A DNA stretch of 64,000 bases from Gammaproteobacteria bacterium (GTDB taxonomy: Bacteria > Pseudomonadota > Gammaproteobacteria > Pseudomonadales > Pseudohongiellaceae): NCBI GenBank assembly GCA_030682575.1, contig JAUXNX010000012.1, positions 186,001 through 250,000 of the forward strand, written 5' to 3'. This document shows, in pieces, positions 27,036 to 36,288 of this stretch. The notes under the pieces are model-generated. The model had not been told where the DNA came from, did no database searches, and worked only from the letters and a program-made list of their open reading frames with translations. The position numbers and the translations under genes are program-made. Positions within the stretch are counted from its first letter, which is position 1. Each line of letters starts with the position of its first letter.

Positions 27036-28292
27036 ATGGACATCGTAAAAGTAACAAAGACCACCCCGCTCTATCGCAAGTACTGGCACCTCATTGTCGG
27101 AGCGCTTTTCATTGCGGCGCTTCTGATCTACGCCAATCGATTCCGGAATGTGACCTACATGGCAAGTGCTGATTCGATTCTGGTGGATTCAGTCTCGCAG
27201 GGTGAATTGCTGATCACCGTCAGCGGCTACGGAAGGCTGGCGCCGGAAAGCATCTTCTTCATCGGAGCAGAGTCAGACGGTTTGATTGAACAGGTCATGG
27301 TCCGTGCAGGAGATCGCGTCACCAAAGGTGATCCCGTGCTTGAACTGAGTAACCCGCAATTACTCCAGCTGCTGGAAGAAACGCAACTGGAGGCGGAGGC
27401 AATGGAGGCCGACTATTCGTCTGCCAGGATCACCAGAGAGTCAGAACTTCTCGACCTGCAGGCCGCAGTAGAGAGTGCACAACTTGATTACAGGCATGCG
27501 AATCTGGACTTGCAGGCCATGGATGAGTTGTTGAGTCGGGGGATACAGATCATCTCTGAACTGGAACACCAGAGAACCCGTCTGAATGTGGAAAAGGTTC
27601 TGAAAAACTGGGAGTCTCTGCAGCAGCGGCTGGAAAAGCACAAGGAAGCACTGCGCGCAGTGGACGACGCACAGCGAGCGAGACTTCGACAAGTGCAGGG
27701 AACACTCGAACGTCTTCGAACGCAGGTCGCCAACCTGACCGTGCGTGCGACCCTGGATGGCATCGTGCAGGAGATGAGTTTCAGGCAGGGCCAGCAGGTG
27801 CGCCAGGGGGACTTGCTGACACGAATCGTCAGGCCCGATGATCTCATCGCAGAAGTGAAAGTGCCCGAGCTTCAGGTCAGCAGTATCCAGGTGGGCATGA
27901 AAGCGAACATCAATACCCGCAGCACCATTCTGAAGGGTGAAGTCTCGCGAATCGATCCCGCAGTCATTGACGGCACCGTTGTAGTCGAAATCACCCTGTT
28001 GGACGACTTACCTTCCGAAGCCCGCCCAGAGCTGAATATCGAGGCTACCATCGAGATCACACGCATCCCTCAGACCAGGTTTGTGCGACGACCAGTCTTT
28101 GCCCAGGCATCACGACAGTCCACCATCTACAAGTTGAGCAGTGATGGTGCATTCGCCGATAAAACCCCCATTCGCTACGGCGCGGCATCCAGCAATCAAA
28201 TAGAAGTGCTCGAAGGGTTGGAGGTCGGTGATCGCGTGATAATCTCCGATCCCGGTGCCTGGGAGAATCACCAACGGATACTGATCAGATAA
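27036..28292 (+). CDS. Periplasmic adaptor (HlyD/MacA-like) of ABC exporter
   Basis: The 418-residue protein has one N-terminal transmembrane segment (about 16-32, HLIVGALFIAALLIYA), lipoyl-type half-motifs and a long coiled coil (about 105-235, rich in Glu, Gln and Leu). A second lipoyl half (VRATLDGIVQEMSFRQGQQV) and beta-barrel domains follow. It joins the inner-membrane permease to an outer-membrane channel, as in MacA. I chose the ATG at 27036 because the transmembrane segment follows directly and a sigma-54 promoter ends just before it. A TTG at 26964 would precede that promoter. First gene of a five-gene operon. Confidence 0.88.
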   Translation: MDIVKVTKTTPLYRKYWHLIVGALFIAALLIYANRFRNVTYMASADSILVDSVSQGELLITVSGYGRLAPESIFFIGAESDGLIEQVMVRAGDRVTKGDPVLELSNPQLLQLLEETQLEAEAMEADYSSARITRESELLDLQAAVESAQLDYRHANLDLQAMDELLSRGIQIISELEHQRTRLNVEKVLKNWESLQQRLEKHKEALRAVDDAQRARLRQVQGTLERLRTQVANLTVRATLDGIVQEMSFRQGQQVRQGDLLTRIVRPDDLIAEVKVPELQVSSIQVGMKANINTRSTILKGEVSRIDPAVIDGTVVVEITLLDDLPSEARPELNIEATIEITRIPQTRFVRRPVFAQASRQSTIYKLSSDGAFADKTPIRYGAASSNQIEVLEGLEVGDRVIISDPGAWENHQRILIR

Positions 28293-28302
28293 GGACTCAT
28301 TC

Positions 28303-29058
28303 ATGACAGATAAAAATCCAAGCAGGACCGCCATCGAATTGAAAGCGATCGCCAAGGTCTATTCGACCGAGGCACTGGAAACGCATGCGTTGCAGAATAT
28401 CAATCTTCGCATCAATCATGGCGAGTTCATCGCTATCGCGGGTCAGTCGGGATGCGGAAAGTCCACACTGTTATCCATTCTTGGATTGTTGGACACCGCA
28501 AGCTCAGGCGAGTATCTGCTGGATGGACACAATGCCTCCCAGCTCAGCCGAGACGAACGCGCGCGGCTGCGCAACAAGGAAATAGGTTTCATCTTTCAAT
28601 CCTTCAATCTGATCAGCGATCTCACCATCTACGAGAACGTCGAACTGCCTTTGACGTATCGAACGGATCTTGATGCGCCAGAGATCGAGAAGAGAGTCTT
28701 GTCCGCACTGGAGGTGGTGGGCATGACGACACGCATGGATCACTTCCCTTCTCAGCTATCGGGAGGACAGCAGCAGAGAGCAGCGGTCGCCAGAGCGATT
28801 GCCGGCAAGCCAGCGATACTGCTCGCCGACGAACCCTGTGGCAACCTGGACTCCAAGAACGCCGAAATCGTGATGCAGTTACTCGAAAAGCTCAATCAGG
28901 ATGGCGCCACCATCTGCATGGTGACACATGACCCGACCTCCGCCAGAAGAGCGCAACGATACGTGGAGCTGTTCGATGGCCAGATCGTGCAGGATGAAGT
29001 ACTCAGAAGTGTTAACAGAGGAAGAAACCAGAATGAGAAAGCTGTTCACGAAATCTGA
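28303..29058 (+). CDS. ABC exporter ATPase (MacB/LolD type)
   Basis: The 251-residue nucleotide-binding subunit has Walker A GQSGCGKSTL (about 47-56), Q-loop in FIFQSFN, signature LSGGQQQRAAVARAIAG, Walker B AILLADEPCGNLDS and the switch His in MVTHDP. It powers the permease encoded next, which starts inside its last 26 bases. AAGGA upstream supports the start at 28303. This ATPase class drives mechanotransmission exporters rather than importers. Confidence 0.94.
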   Translation: MTDKNPSRTAIELKAIAKVYSTEALETHALQNINLRINHGEFIAIAGQSGCGKSTLLSILGLLDTASSGEYLLDGHNASQLSRDERARLRNKEIGFIFQSFNLISDLTIYENVELPLTYRTDLDAPEIEKRVLSALEVVGMTTRMDHFPSQLSGGQQQRAAVARAIAGKPAILLADEPCGNLDSKNAEIVMQLLEKLNQDGATICMVTHDPTSARRAQRYVELFDGQIVQDEVLRSVNRGRNQNEKAVHEI

Positions 29059-31489
29059 TCTGAAACACTCGTTTCGGCTCCTGGTCAAGAGTCCCGGGTT
29101 TACCTTATTGTCGATTCTGGTGCTGGCTGGCGGACTGGGTCTGAGTGTATTCACGTTCACCTTGAGTTACACGATGGCGTACAAGACCATTCCGCTTGAG
29201 AATGGCGAATCCATTGTGGAAGTGTGTACAGGAAGCAGACTCAACTTTTGCTGGCCCTTCAAGGCGTTCGAGTTTGCGCAGATCCGCCAGAATATTACGT
29301 CCCTGGAGAATGTGGGTATCTATGCCAATCAACGCGTCGCCGTAGAGTCTGACGACATCGTTTACGGCATAGTGGCTACTCGTACTGAGTGGAACATGTT
29401 TGCGCTTTCAGCCACCGACGCAGCTCAAGGCAGAACGCTGCAGAGTTTTGACCAGAATGACAACGCGGAACCGGTTGTAGTGCTGGGTCATGATATCTGG
29501 CAGCAGCAATTCAATGCTGACAGTGAAATCGTCGGCAAATTGATCGCGGTAGAGAGTATTCCGACGCGTGTTGTCGGCGTCATGCCCGAAGGCTACAGGT
29601 TTCCGGCAGGGGCGGAAGTCTGGCTGCCCGCAACAAACGCGCAGATTTCTCCCCTGCTGAACGATCTCGTCACAGTATCAGCCTACGGACGGCTGAAGAG
29701 CGGCGTCTCTCGCGCAGAGGCCAGCACAGAAGTCGACAATTTGATGCGGAATATTCGTCAACAGTATCCACCACTTCGTGAGAGTGGCCTTGACACTTAC
29801 CCCCAACTTCTGGAACGCGTGAATACGGGTTTCGTCACATCATTACCGATGAAGATGATGGGTGGCATAGACAGCATGGTGGCTCTGGCAATCATGAATC
29901 TGCTTGCCGGTCTGGTCTTCCTGCTGGCCTGTATCAACACCAGCACGCTGCTACTGGCCAGGACGAATGAGCGACTCAAGGATACGTCCATAAGAGTGGC
30001 TCTTGGCGCACCCCGACTTCGACTGTTGCTGCAGACAATGGGCGAAAGCATTCTGATTGCAGTAGGAGGAGCAGTGATCGCAGTGCTGGTCGCCGGAGTA
30101 AGTCTGGAAGTGTTCAACATCTTCATCAGCAGCACGGCCGAAGGGCAAGCCCCTTTCTGGTGGAACTTCGCCGTCGACGAATCAACGCTGATTGCGGTGG
30201 TAGTTTTTTCCCTGTTCATGATCATGGTAACCAGCGCCATTCCCAATTGGCGACTGATCAACGGCAACTTCAACTCCGTCATGCAGGATGGCAGCAGAGG
30301 CGCTGTGGGGTTGCGATCAGGCCGGTTCAGTCGCGCCCTGGTAGTCATCGCGATAGCAATGATTACGCTGCTTCTTTACCTGGGCACTCTGGGGGGTACT
30401 GCCCTGCTTTCCTTCAATCAGGTGTTCTCCGTTGTGGACTCCAGGAACCTGCACAGTGCGACACTGAATCTCGGTGCGCAGTATGACGAGGCCGATGAAC
30501 GCCTTCAGTTCAATCGCTCGGTGCTCGCTGCGCTGGTGCAGCGCGCTGATGTCAGTGAAGTGCTGATGCTCGGGTCAGTTGGGGCGCGCGCGATTGAACA
30601 GGAGGGCGAGATCTATGCGGCGCCCGATCAGAGGCCAACAGTCCCCATTCAAACTGCTTCCGGGGCCTTGGATATAATCGGCTCGACCCTGTTGGAAGGA
30701 CGCTCCTTGAGTGCTCTCGATGGAGAAGAAAGCGAACGTGTGGCCGTGATAAGCCAGTCGCTTGCCGAGCGTTTGTGGCCAGATGAGTCTGCCATTGGCA
30801 AGAGTCTGCGGGTTTCTTCCCTGGGAGCGGCTGAAGAAGATGTATGGCGACGAGTGGTAGGTGTAACTACTGATACACCGGTCACAGGCCGGGACATGTT
30901 TGCTCCTGAAACCAATATGGTCTATCTGCCGCTGAACCAGGTTGACGCAGAGAGCGTCAGTGTATTGATTCGAAGCGTGGCTGAGCCGGGTGTGGCCGCC
31001 CGGATCATCACCCAGACAGTTCACCAGATCAATTCAGCGGTCAGTGTGAGTATCACGGACTGGGCGCAGCAGCAGCAGGCCAACGCTCAGGCCTTGAAAT
31101 TCGGGATGTCGGTCATCATCGGCTGCGGTGCTTTCTCCTTCCTGTTGGCCATCACTGGCATCTTCGGGCTGGCCAAGAATGACATCAACGTGCATGCCAG
31201 AGACATTGCGACGCGCCGGGCGCTCGGTGCCACAGATCGCATCATCAGCCGCACATTCGTTCTTCGCGGCAGCAGGCAGGTGTTGATTGGCTTCGTTCTC
31301 GCGATGCTGGCCGGCCTGCCGTTCACCATGCTGATACTGCAGGCGATGGGCCCGCAGTTTTTGCTGACGGCGATATTGGCAGCGGTCCTCGTGATCAGTG
31401 TGTTGTTTTCAACCGTACTGATTGCGGTCTATCATCCGATCAGAAGAGTACTGGCAATGGAGCCGAGCGAAGCATTGAAGTATGAGTAA
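29033..31489 (+). CDS. ABC exporter permease, duplicated MacB/FtsX type
   Basis: The protein has 818 residues. Two MacB-like periplasmic core plus FtsX modules lie in tandem: the first begins DLKHSFRLLVKSPGFTLLSILVLAGGLGL, the second near SGRFSRALVVIAIAMITLLLYLG, giving about eight membrane segments. This layout resembles the duplicated orphan permeases of Acidobacteria and their proteobacterial relatives. The ATG at 29033 (MRKLFTKSDL) has AGAGGAAG upstream and overlaps the ATPase gene. The exported substrate is unknown; antimicrobial peptides or lipids are usual for the class. Confidence 0.88.
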   Translation: MRKLFTKSDLKHSFRLLVKSPGFTLLSILVLAGGLGLSVFTFTLSYTMAYKTIPLENGESIVEVCTGSRLNFCWPFKAFEFAQIRQNITSLENVGIYANQRVAVESDDIVYGIVATRTEWNMFALSATDAAQGRTLQSFDQNDNAEPVVVLGHDIWQQQFNADSEIVGKLIAVESIPTRVVGVMPEGYRFPAGAEVWLPATNAQISPLLNDLVTVSAYGRLKSGVSRAEASTEVDNLMRNIRQQYPPLRESGLDTYPQLLERVNTGFVTSLPMKMMGGIDSMVALAIMNLLAGLVFLLACINTSTLLLARTNERLKDTSIRVALGAPRLRLLLQTMGESILIAVGGAVIAVLVAGVSLEVFNIFISSTAEGQAPFWWNFAVDESTLIAVVVFSLFMIMVTSAIPNWRLINGNFNSVMQDGSRGAVGLRSGRFSRALVVIAIAMITLLLYLGTLGGTALLSFNQVFSVVDSRNLHSATLNLGAQYDEADERLQFNRSVLAALVQRADVSEVLMLGSVGARAIEQEGEIYAAPDQRPTVPIQTASGALDIIGSTLLEGRSLSALDGEESERVAVISQSLAERLWPDESAIGKSLRVSSLGAAEEDVWRRVVGVTTDTPVTGRDMFAPETNMVYLPLNQVDAESVSVLIRSVAEPGVAARIITQTVHQINSAVSVSITDWAQQQQANAQALKFGMSVIIGCGAFSFLLAITGIFGLAKNDINVHARDIATRRALGATDRIISRTFVLRGSRQVLIGFVLAMLAGLPFTMLILQAMGPQFLLTAILAAVLVISVLFSTVLIAVYHPIRRVLAMEPSEALKYE

Positions 31490-31498
31490 CCAAAGTTC

Positions 31499-32878
31499 AT
31501 GACCAGTCACATCCTTGTTGCCGACGACGATCCGGACATTGTCCTGGCCCTGAGGTATTTGCTTGAGACCGAGGGCTACCGTGTCAGTGCTGCCAACAGC
31601 CCGCACGAGGTAGCGCTCGCGTTGGGAAAGTCCAGCTTCAACTTGCTGTTGATGGACTTGAACTACGCGCGGGACACGACTTCCGGCAGTGAGGGGCTGG
31701 CACTGATCGCCAGTGTCAGAAAGCTGGATGACCAGATGCCCATTGTGGTGATGACCGCATGGGGCAATGTCGAACTGGCAGTCGAGGCGATGCGCGCAGG
31801 TGCGCGGGATTTCATTCAGAAGCCGTGGGACAACGAACGTCTGTTGTCGGTCATCAGAAGCCAGATACTGCTGGAGCAGAGCGAAAGGAAATCCAGAACG
31901 CTTGAAGAACGCAACAAGATACTCAGCGAACAACTGACGTCGAAAGATTCTCTGATCGTTGGAAAATCCCGCGCCATGTCGGAGTTGATGTCACAACTTT
32001 CCCAAGTGGCAAGAAGTGATGCCACTGTGCTTTTGACCGGCGAAAATGGCACTGGCAAGAGCCTGCTCGCACACAGAGTCCACTTGCTTTCCGGGCGCGA
32101 GCACCAGGACTATGTCAGCGTCAATATGGGATCGATTTCCGAGTCTCTGTTCGAAAGCGAGATGTTCGGTCATGTGAAGGGAGCCTTCACGGACGCGAGA
32201 GAAAATCGGATCGGGCGCTTCGAACTGGCCGGGCAAGGCACACTGTTTCTGGATGAGATTGGCAACATACCTCTCTCCCAGCAGGTGAAACTTTTGAGAG
32301 TGCTTGAAGAGCGGCGCTTCGAGCGCGTCGGATCTTCCCGCACGCAGGAGAGTCAATGCCGTTTGATTGCAGCCACGAACAGTAATCTCGATCAGGCAGT
32401 CGCTGCAGGCCGGTTCCGCCAGGACTTGCTGTACCGCATCAACACCATCACGCTGCGAGTCCCTTCATTGCGTGAGCGCACCGAAGACATCCTGCCACTC
32501 GCCAAGCATTTTCTGAACAAGTTCGGCAGCAAGTACAACAAGCCCGATGTAGCGTTCACTTCCGATGCCATGGAGCAACTCACTCGCTATTCATGGCCCG
32601 GCAACATCCGCGAGTTGTCCAACACGATTGAGAGGTCTGTCATTCTCTGCGCAGAGGGCAGAATTGATTCCGCTGGCTTGAACTGTCAGTCTGCCTCGCC
32701 ATCCATCGGGTCCCACTTGCACGGTAACGACGATGACGCCACGTTCGAGCAGATCGAAAGGAACGCGATCACCAGAAGAATGCAGAGATTCGATGGCAAC
32801 GGAGTAGAGGCAGCCAGATCGCTGGGTTTGAGCAAAAGCGCACTCTATCGAAGGTTGGAAAAGTTTCGGTGGAAGTAA
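31499..32878 (+). CDS. NtrC-family sigma-54 response regulator
   Basis: The 459-residue protein has a receiver with phosphoacceptor D53 (LLMDLNY). An AAA+ sigma-54 activation domain (about 145-375) follows, with Walker A GENGTGKS and Walker B TLFLDEIG. The C-terminal Fis-type helix-turn-helix contains ARSLGLSKSALYRRLEKFRW. The sigma-54-contacting loop reads GAFTDA rather than GAFTGA. Sigma-54 promoters stand before this operon and before the next gene (34409). This protein is their obvious activator, giving positive autoregulation of the exporter. Confidence 0.93.
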   Translation: MTSHILVADDDPDIVLALRYLLETEGYRVSAANSPHEVALALGKSSFNLLLMDLNYARDTTSGSEGLALIASVRKLDDQMPIVVMTAWGNVELAVEAMRAGARDFIQKPWDNERLLSVIRSQILLEQSERKSRTLEERNKILSEQLTSKDSLIVGKSRAMSELMSQLSQVARSDATVLLTGENGTGKSLLAHRVHLLSGREHQDYVSVNMGSISESLFESEMFGHVKGAFTDARENRIGRFELAGQGTLFLDEIGNIPLSQQVKLLRVLEERRFERVGSSRTQESQCRLIAATNSNLDQAVAAGRFRQDLLYRINTITLRVPSLRERTEDILPLAKHFLNKFGSKYNKPDVAFTSDAMEQLTRYSWPGNIRELSNTIERSVILCAEGRIDSAGLNCQSASPSIGSHLHGNDDDATFEQIERNAITRRMQRFDGNGVEAARSLGLSKSALYRRLEKFRWK

Positions 32879-32895
32879 ACTGTTCTGAGTGACTG

Positions 32896-34314
32896 GTGAA
32901 AACCTTGCCCAAGACACAATCCAAAAGCGAGAAGACCAGCTTTGAGAGCAAGCTGGCGCTGATCACGCTGGCTGGCGCCACCATCCCTTCCGTACTGCTT
33001 GTTGCAACTCTCTGGTTCTTCGATGTCTCCGGTTATCTGATCGGTATCGCGGGATGCTTTCTTGCATTTCTGAGCCTGTATTGCGTCATGACAGTCTGGC
33101 GCAGAACGCAGGACCAGTATCGCAATCTGCACAATCTTCTCGAATCCATTGTTCACGGTGATCATTCCCTGCGAGGCGCTGCTGCACACGAAAGTGGAGA
33201 GCTGGGAGAACTCGTCGGAACCATCAACGCGCTGGCACAAGCCACACAGCAGCAACGACTCCAATCCGAGCAAAGCCTCCTGCTGGTCAGAAAGATCATC
33301 GACCAGATAGACGTCTCCATCATTGCCTGGGGGAAAGACGGACGCATGCAGTTCATCAATCCTGCTGCCAAGAAACTGCTTGGACTTTCCTCCGAAAATT
33401 CGAACAACCGCCTGGAGTCAAAACAGCTTCCTTCAGCGTTGCAGGTAGCGAATCAGTTTCAGGCCGGAGAGACGCGCGTCCTCGATCTGGACATCGCGCA
33501 AGTGCATGGAAGATTTCGCCTGCACGTTGAGCGCTTCATTGCCGATGGCCATTCCAACAGTCTGCTGTTCATCACCGATGTATCGAAGCTGCTGAAATCA
33601 GAGGAACGCAAGGCATGGCGCAACCTGATTCGCGTGCTCAGTCATGAGATCAACAACTCCCTTGCGCCACTCGTCTCGTTGAGCAAAGCCCTGAGCAAGC
33701 AGGTGCAATTGCGAGAGCAGGACACAGAGTTGCGCAAGGAACTGGTCGACGGCATCTCCATCATCAGCAACCGCGCGGAATCCATGGCGGAGTTCGTGAA
33801 GAACCATCAGCAGATCGCCCAGTTGCCGACTGTATCGAAAAGGAAAGTAGAGCTGCGGCAATTGGCAGGCCGGGTTGTCAGCCTGTTTCCGGAAATTGCC
33901 ATCGATATCAAAGGCGGAGAAGCTGAAGTGGTCATCGATCCGCTGCTGATGGAACAGGTGTTGATCAATCTGATCAAGAACGCCATTGAATCCACTGAAA
34001 GATCAAGTGCCGAATCCGGCTCCCCTCCTTTCCCGATTGTTGTTGATTGGGAAGTGCGCGAGAAGCGATTGATTATTACCGTTCTTGATTCTGGTGAAGG
34101 AATTCAAAGTCTGGACAATCTGTTCGTCCCTTTCTATACGACCAAACCGCACGGATCTGGAATCGGTCTTGTGATTTCGCAACAGATAATTGAAGCGCAT
34201 GGAGGGGATATCAACATCTGTAACAGGACAGAACAACGGGGCTGTCGTGTGACAATCGATATTCCCGCAATTGAATCGACCTCTTCCCAATTGCGCGACC
34301 GCTCCAGCAATTAG
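32896..34314 (+). CDS. NtrY-like membrane sensor kinase
   Basis: The protein has 472 residues. Two hydrophobic segments at about 17-60 are separated by almost no periplasmic loop. A HAMP-like linker and a PAS domain (about 128-230) follow. The H-box is VLSHEINNSLAPLVSLSKAL, the N-box is QVLINLIKNAIEST, and the G-boxes are DSGEGI and GSGIGLVISQQI. The start is GTG at 32896, 17 nt after the regulator gene. The tiny periplasmic loop suggests intramembrane or cytoplasmic sensing. It should phosphorylate the sigma-54 regulator upstream. Confidence 0.92.
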   Translation: MKTLPKTQSKSEKTSFESKLALITLAGATIPSVLLVATLWFFDVSGYLIGIAGCFLAFLSLYCVMTVWRRTQDQYRNLHNLLESIVHGDHSLRGAAAHESGELGELVGTINALAQATQQQRLQSEQSLLLVRKIIDQIDVSIIAWGKDGRMQFINPAAKKLLGLSSENSNNRLESKQLPSALQVANQFQAGETRVLDLDIAQVHGRFRLHVERFIADGHSNSLLFITDVSKLLKSEERKAWRNLIRVLSHEINNSLAPLVSLSKALSKQVQLREQDTELRKELVDGISIISNRAESMAEFVKNHQQIAQLPTVSKRKVELRQLAGRVVSLFPEIAIDIKGGEAEVVIDPLLMEQVLINLIKNAIESTERSSAESGSPPFPIVVDWEVREKRLIITVLDSGEGIQSLDNLFVPFYTTKPHGSGIGLVISQQIIEAHGGDINICNRTEQRGCRVTIDIPAIESTSSQLRDRSSN

Positions 34315-34362
34315 TTTCTATCCGCACGAAATATTTCCCTGAGTTTCAATGCACGCAGCTCC

Positions 34363-34378
34363 TGGCACAGAGATTGCT
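34363..34378 (+). promoter_or_regulatory. Sigma-54 promoter of the TPR gene
   Basis: TGGCACA GAGA TTGCT is a near-perfect -24/-12 element with GG at 34364-34365 and GC at 34376-34377, 10 nt between. Transcription should begin near 34389, giving a 20-nt leader with GGAG before the ATG at 34409. I did not find a full copy of the upstream dyad seen at 26907. Confidence 0.75.
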
Positions 34379-34408
34379 GCTCTGCATGAAACTGCAATGG
34401 AGAGTGTC

Positions 34409-35068
34409 ATGAATAAAATCTTCTGCACACAACTGTTCGCCTTGATTGCCATGCTGATGACGGCCACCGTCACTGGACAATCGCTGTCGGTGCCTGATCA
34501 ACTCATCGAACGTTACGCGGAGGTACAGCTCAGGTTCGACACTGATGAAGATCTTGAAGAACCACTCGCCAACCTGCTCGACGAAGCTGTGCGTTACCGC
34601 GATCTCAATCCGACAGACGCGAACGCCTGGGTTGTTACAGCGCGCATTCGTTTTGGTTACGCCAATACGCAGAACATTTTCACCGGACCGCGCCTGCTGA
34701 AATTTTCCCGTGACGATCTGGAGCACGCTCTGACATTGGATCACCTCCACAACCGAGGACTGACTCAGGCTTTCCTGGGTTACCTCTATATCGGATTACC
34801 AGGATGGCCTCTGAGCTTTGGCGACAAGAAAAGAGGCAGGGAACTGCTCGGAGAAGCGTGGGCAATCGACAGCACGACACTGTCGAATCAGTATTTCTAT
34901 GGTTTCACGCATATTTCCGATAAAGACTATGCCGGAGCAAAGCGGCACTACCTGCAGTTACTGGAGAGCCTCGAAAGCGATCCTGTGCAGCCATTTCTAC
35001 AGGCGCTTTATGTGCGGGAGGTTAACGAGTTGTTGGTATCGCTGAAGGAAGAGCTTGCAGAGGAATGA
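34409..35068 (+). CDS. Exported TPR-like protein (paralogue of 56542-57189)
   Basis: The protein has 219 residues with a signal peptide (about 1-23, ending VTGQS) and three to four TPR-like helical repeats. The signature YIGLPGWPLSFGDKKRGRELL is followed by SNQYFYGF. The protein at 56542-57189 has the matching YLNVPGWPVGFGDAKKGVELL and SNYFYAEY. The start at 34409 has GGAG seven bases upstream; ATGs at 34349 and 34397 are less likely, and the first precedes the predicted promoter. It probably assists the exporter or its signalling, since it shares sigma-54 control. Confidence 0.82.
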   Translation: MNKIFCTQLFALIAMLMTATVTGQSLSVPDQLIERYAEVQLRFDTDEDLEEPLANLLDEAVRYRDLNPTDANAWVVTARIRFGYANTQNIFTGPRLLKFSRDDLEHALTLDHLHNRGLTQAFLGYLYIGLPGWPLSFGDKKRGRELLGEAWAIDSTTLSNQYFYGFTHISDKDYAGAKRHYLQLLESLESDPVQPFLQALYVREVNELLVSLKEELAEE

Positions 35069-35214
35069 TTTGAATGAGTACTGATTCGGCACGATCAACA
35101 GGTCCGCGCCGAACCCGCACACGAAGCGGCCCTGCGCTGCCCTGCTGATCGTATTCTCTCCTCCTGCTGCATTTGGCTGCCAAGCAGTGCGTTCATCCAG
35201 GTATCTGGTAACGC

Positions 35215-36225
35215 TTACAGCCCCACGTTCACGGTCAGAAACTCATCGCTATAAAGTCCGCCATCGTCGGCTCGACCCCAGAGCACGTAGGTGCCTGGCT
35301 CATCGAAGGTCACGGTCACCTCAATCATGCCATCCTCAGGCAACACTGGAGGTATCCACAGCCAACTCCAGGGCGAATTCGCCGACGGTCGGGTATCCTC
35401 CCAGGGTTTGACCTGCGGCGGATAAAAATGAACGACATCCTGCACCCCGGTCACGGATTCCGGTGCCCGGTACACATTCCAGGAGAGGTACAGGCCATTG
35501 TTCTTGGCCACAGTGGGCTTTGGCGGAGGCATCATCATCATCCTCTGGCGAACAACTTCAGGGGTTGCGAGAGCCGCAGCCGGACCTCCCAATCGCCTGA
35601 TACGCGCCATGGGATCGAAAGGCTTCGGTACGCCATCGTCACTCACCCGCGTCTGGAACCTTAACGGCTGGCCTACGCTGACTGTTCTTATCCTGTCTCC
35701 GACCAGAGCCACACTCGGCGGAATATTCGCCCTGATTTCCGGATCAGATGACCCTGCACCCAGAGAGCCGGTCTCGGACATGATGGTGACGTTGTCTATT
35801 TTGTAGTCTTCGCGCAGAGTGCCGTACGCTTTTCGCGTCAGTCCGTTGGGAGAAGTCACTTCCCAGACCAGTTCCTTATCTCCAAAATCTCCCGGAACGA
35901 TTACATCGAACGTGAAGCGGTTTCGCCGCGGCAGGAAATGCGTCGGCTGGCCGAGGTCGGCCTGACCGAGTGAGAAGAAATTATTTTTACCGATCGGGAT
36001 ATCCAGCTCTTCCTCCCAGTTGTGATTGAAGTAGCCGAACGTGAGCGAAATTGTACCGTCTTCATTCTCTCGCCAACCTTCATAGGCGACTTCGGTGTGC
36101 TGCCCACTGGAGTATGTGTTTCTGGCATAAAAGTAGGGTTGCTCTGCAGTCGCAATCGCAGAAACCAACGCCACCGAAATCGTGCCCCATACGACAATGC
36201 TCTTCAGGAATTTGTCAGTTTTCAT
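35215..36225 (-). CDS. Exported protein, family not recognised
   Basis: The protein has 336 residues with a signal peptide (about 1-27, ending ATAEQ). The mature part is rich in beta-type sequence, with a Met/Pro run (QRMMMMPPPKP). The C-terminus resembles an immunoglobulin-like fold (MIEVTVTFDEPGTYVLWGRADDGGLYSDEFLTVNV). GAAGG before the ATG at 36225 supports the start. It lies 63 nt downstream of the haem/copper-monooxygenase-like gene on the same strand, so it may be a periplasmic partner of that protein. No catalytic motif is visible. Confidence 0.7.
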   Translation of the reverse strand: MKTDKFLKSIVVWGTISVALVSAIATAEQPYFYARNTYSSGQHTEVAYEGWRENEDGTISLTFGYFNHNWEEELDIPIGKNNFFSLGQADLGQPTHFLPRRNRFTFDVIVPGDFGDKELVWEVTSPNGLTRKAYGTLREDYKIDNVTIMSETGSLGAGSSDPEIRANIPPSVALVGDRIRTVSVGQPLRFQTRVSDDGVPKPFDPMARIRRLGGPAAALATPEVVRQRMMMMPPPKPTVAKNNGLYLSWNVYRAPESVTGVQDVVHFYPPQVKPWEDTRPSANSPWSWLWIPPVLPEDGMIEVTVTFDEPGTYVLWGRADDGGLYSDEFLTVNVGL

Positions 36226-36288
36226 ATCGTACCTTCTCTGGAATATCACACTTTGACAAGTTTGTTTGTTGATGACGGACCGGCTGTG

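Noticed and set aside
35069-35214. Short open frame of about 25 codons after the TPR gene
   Set aside because: Arg/Pro-rich, no ribosome-binding site, no similarity recognised.
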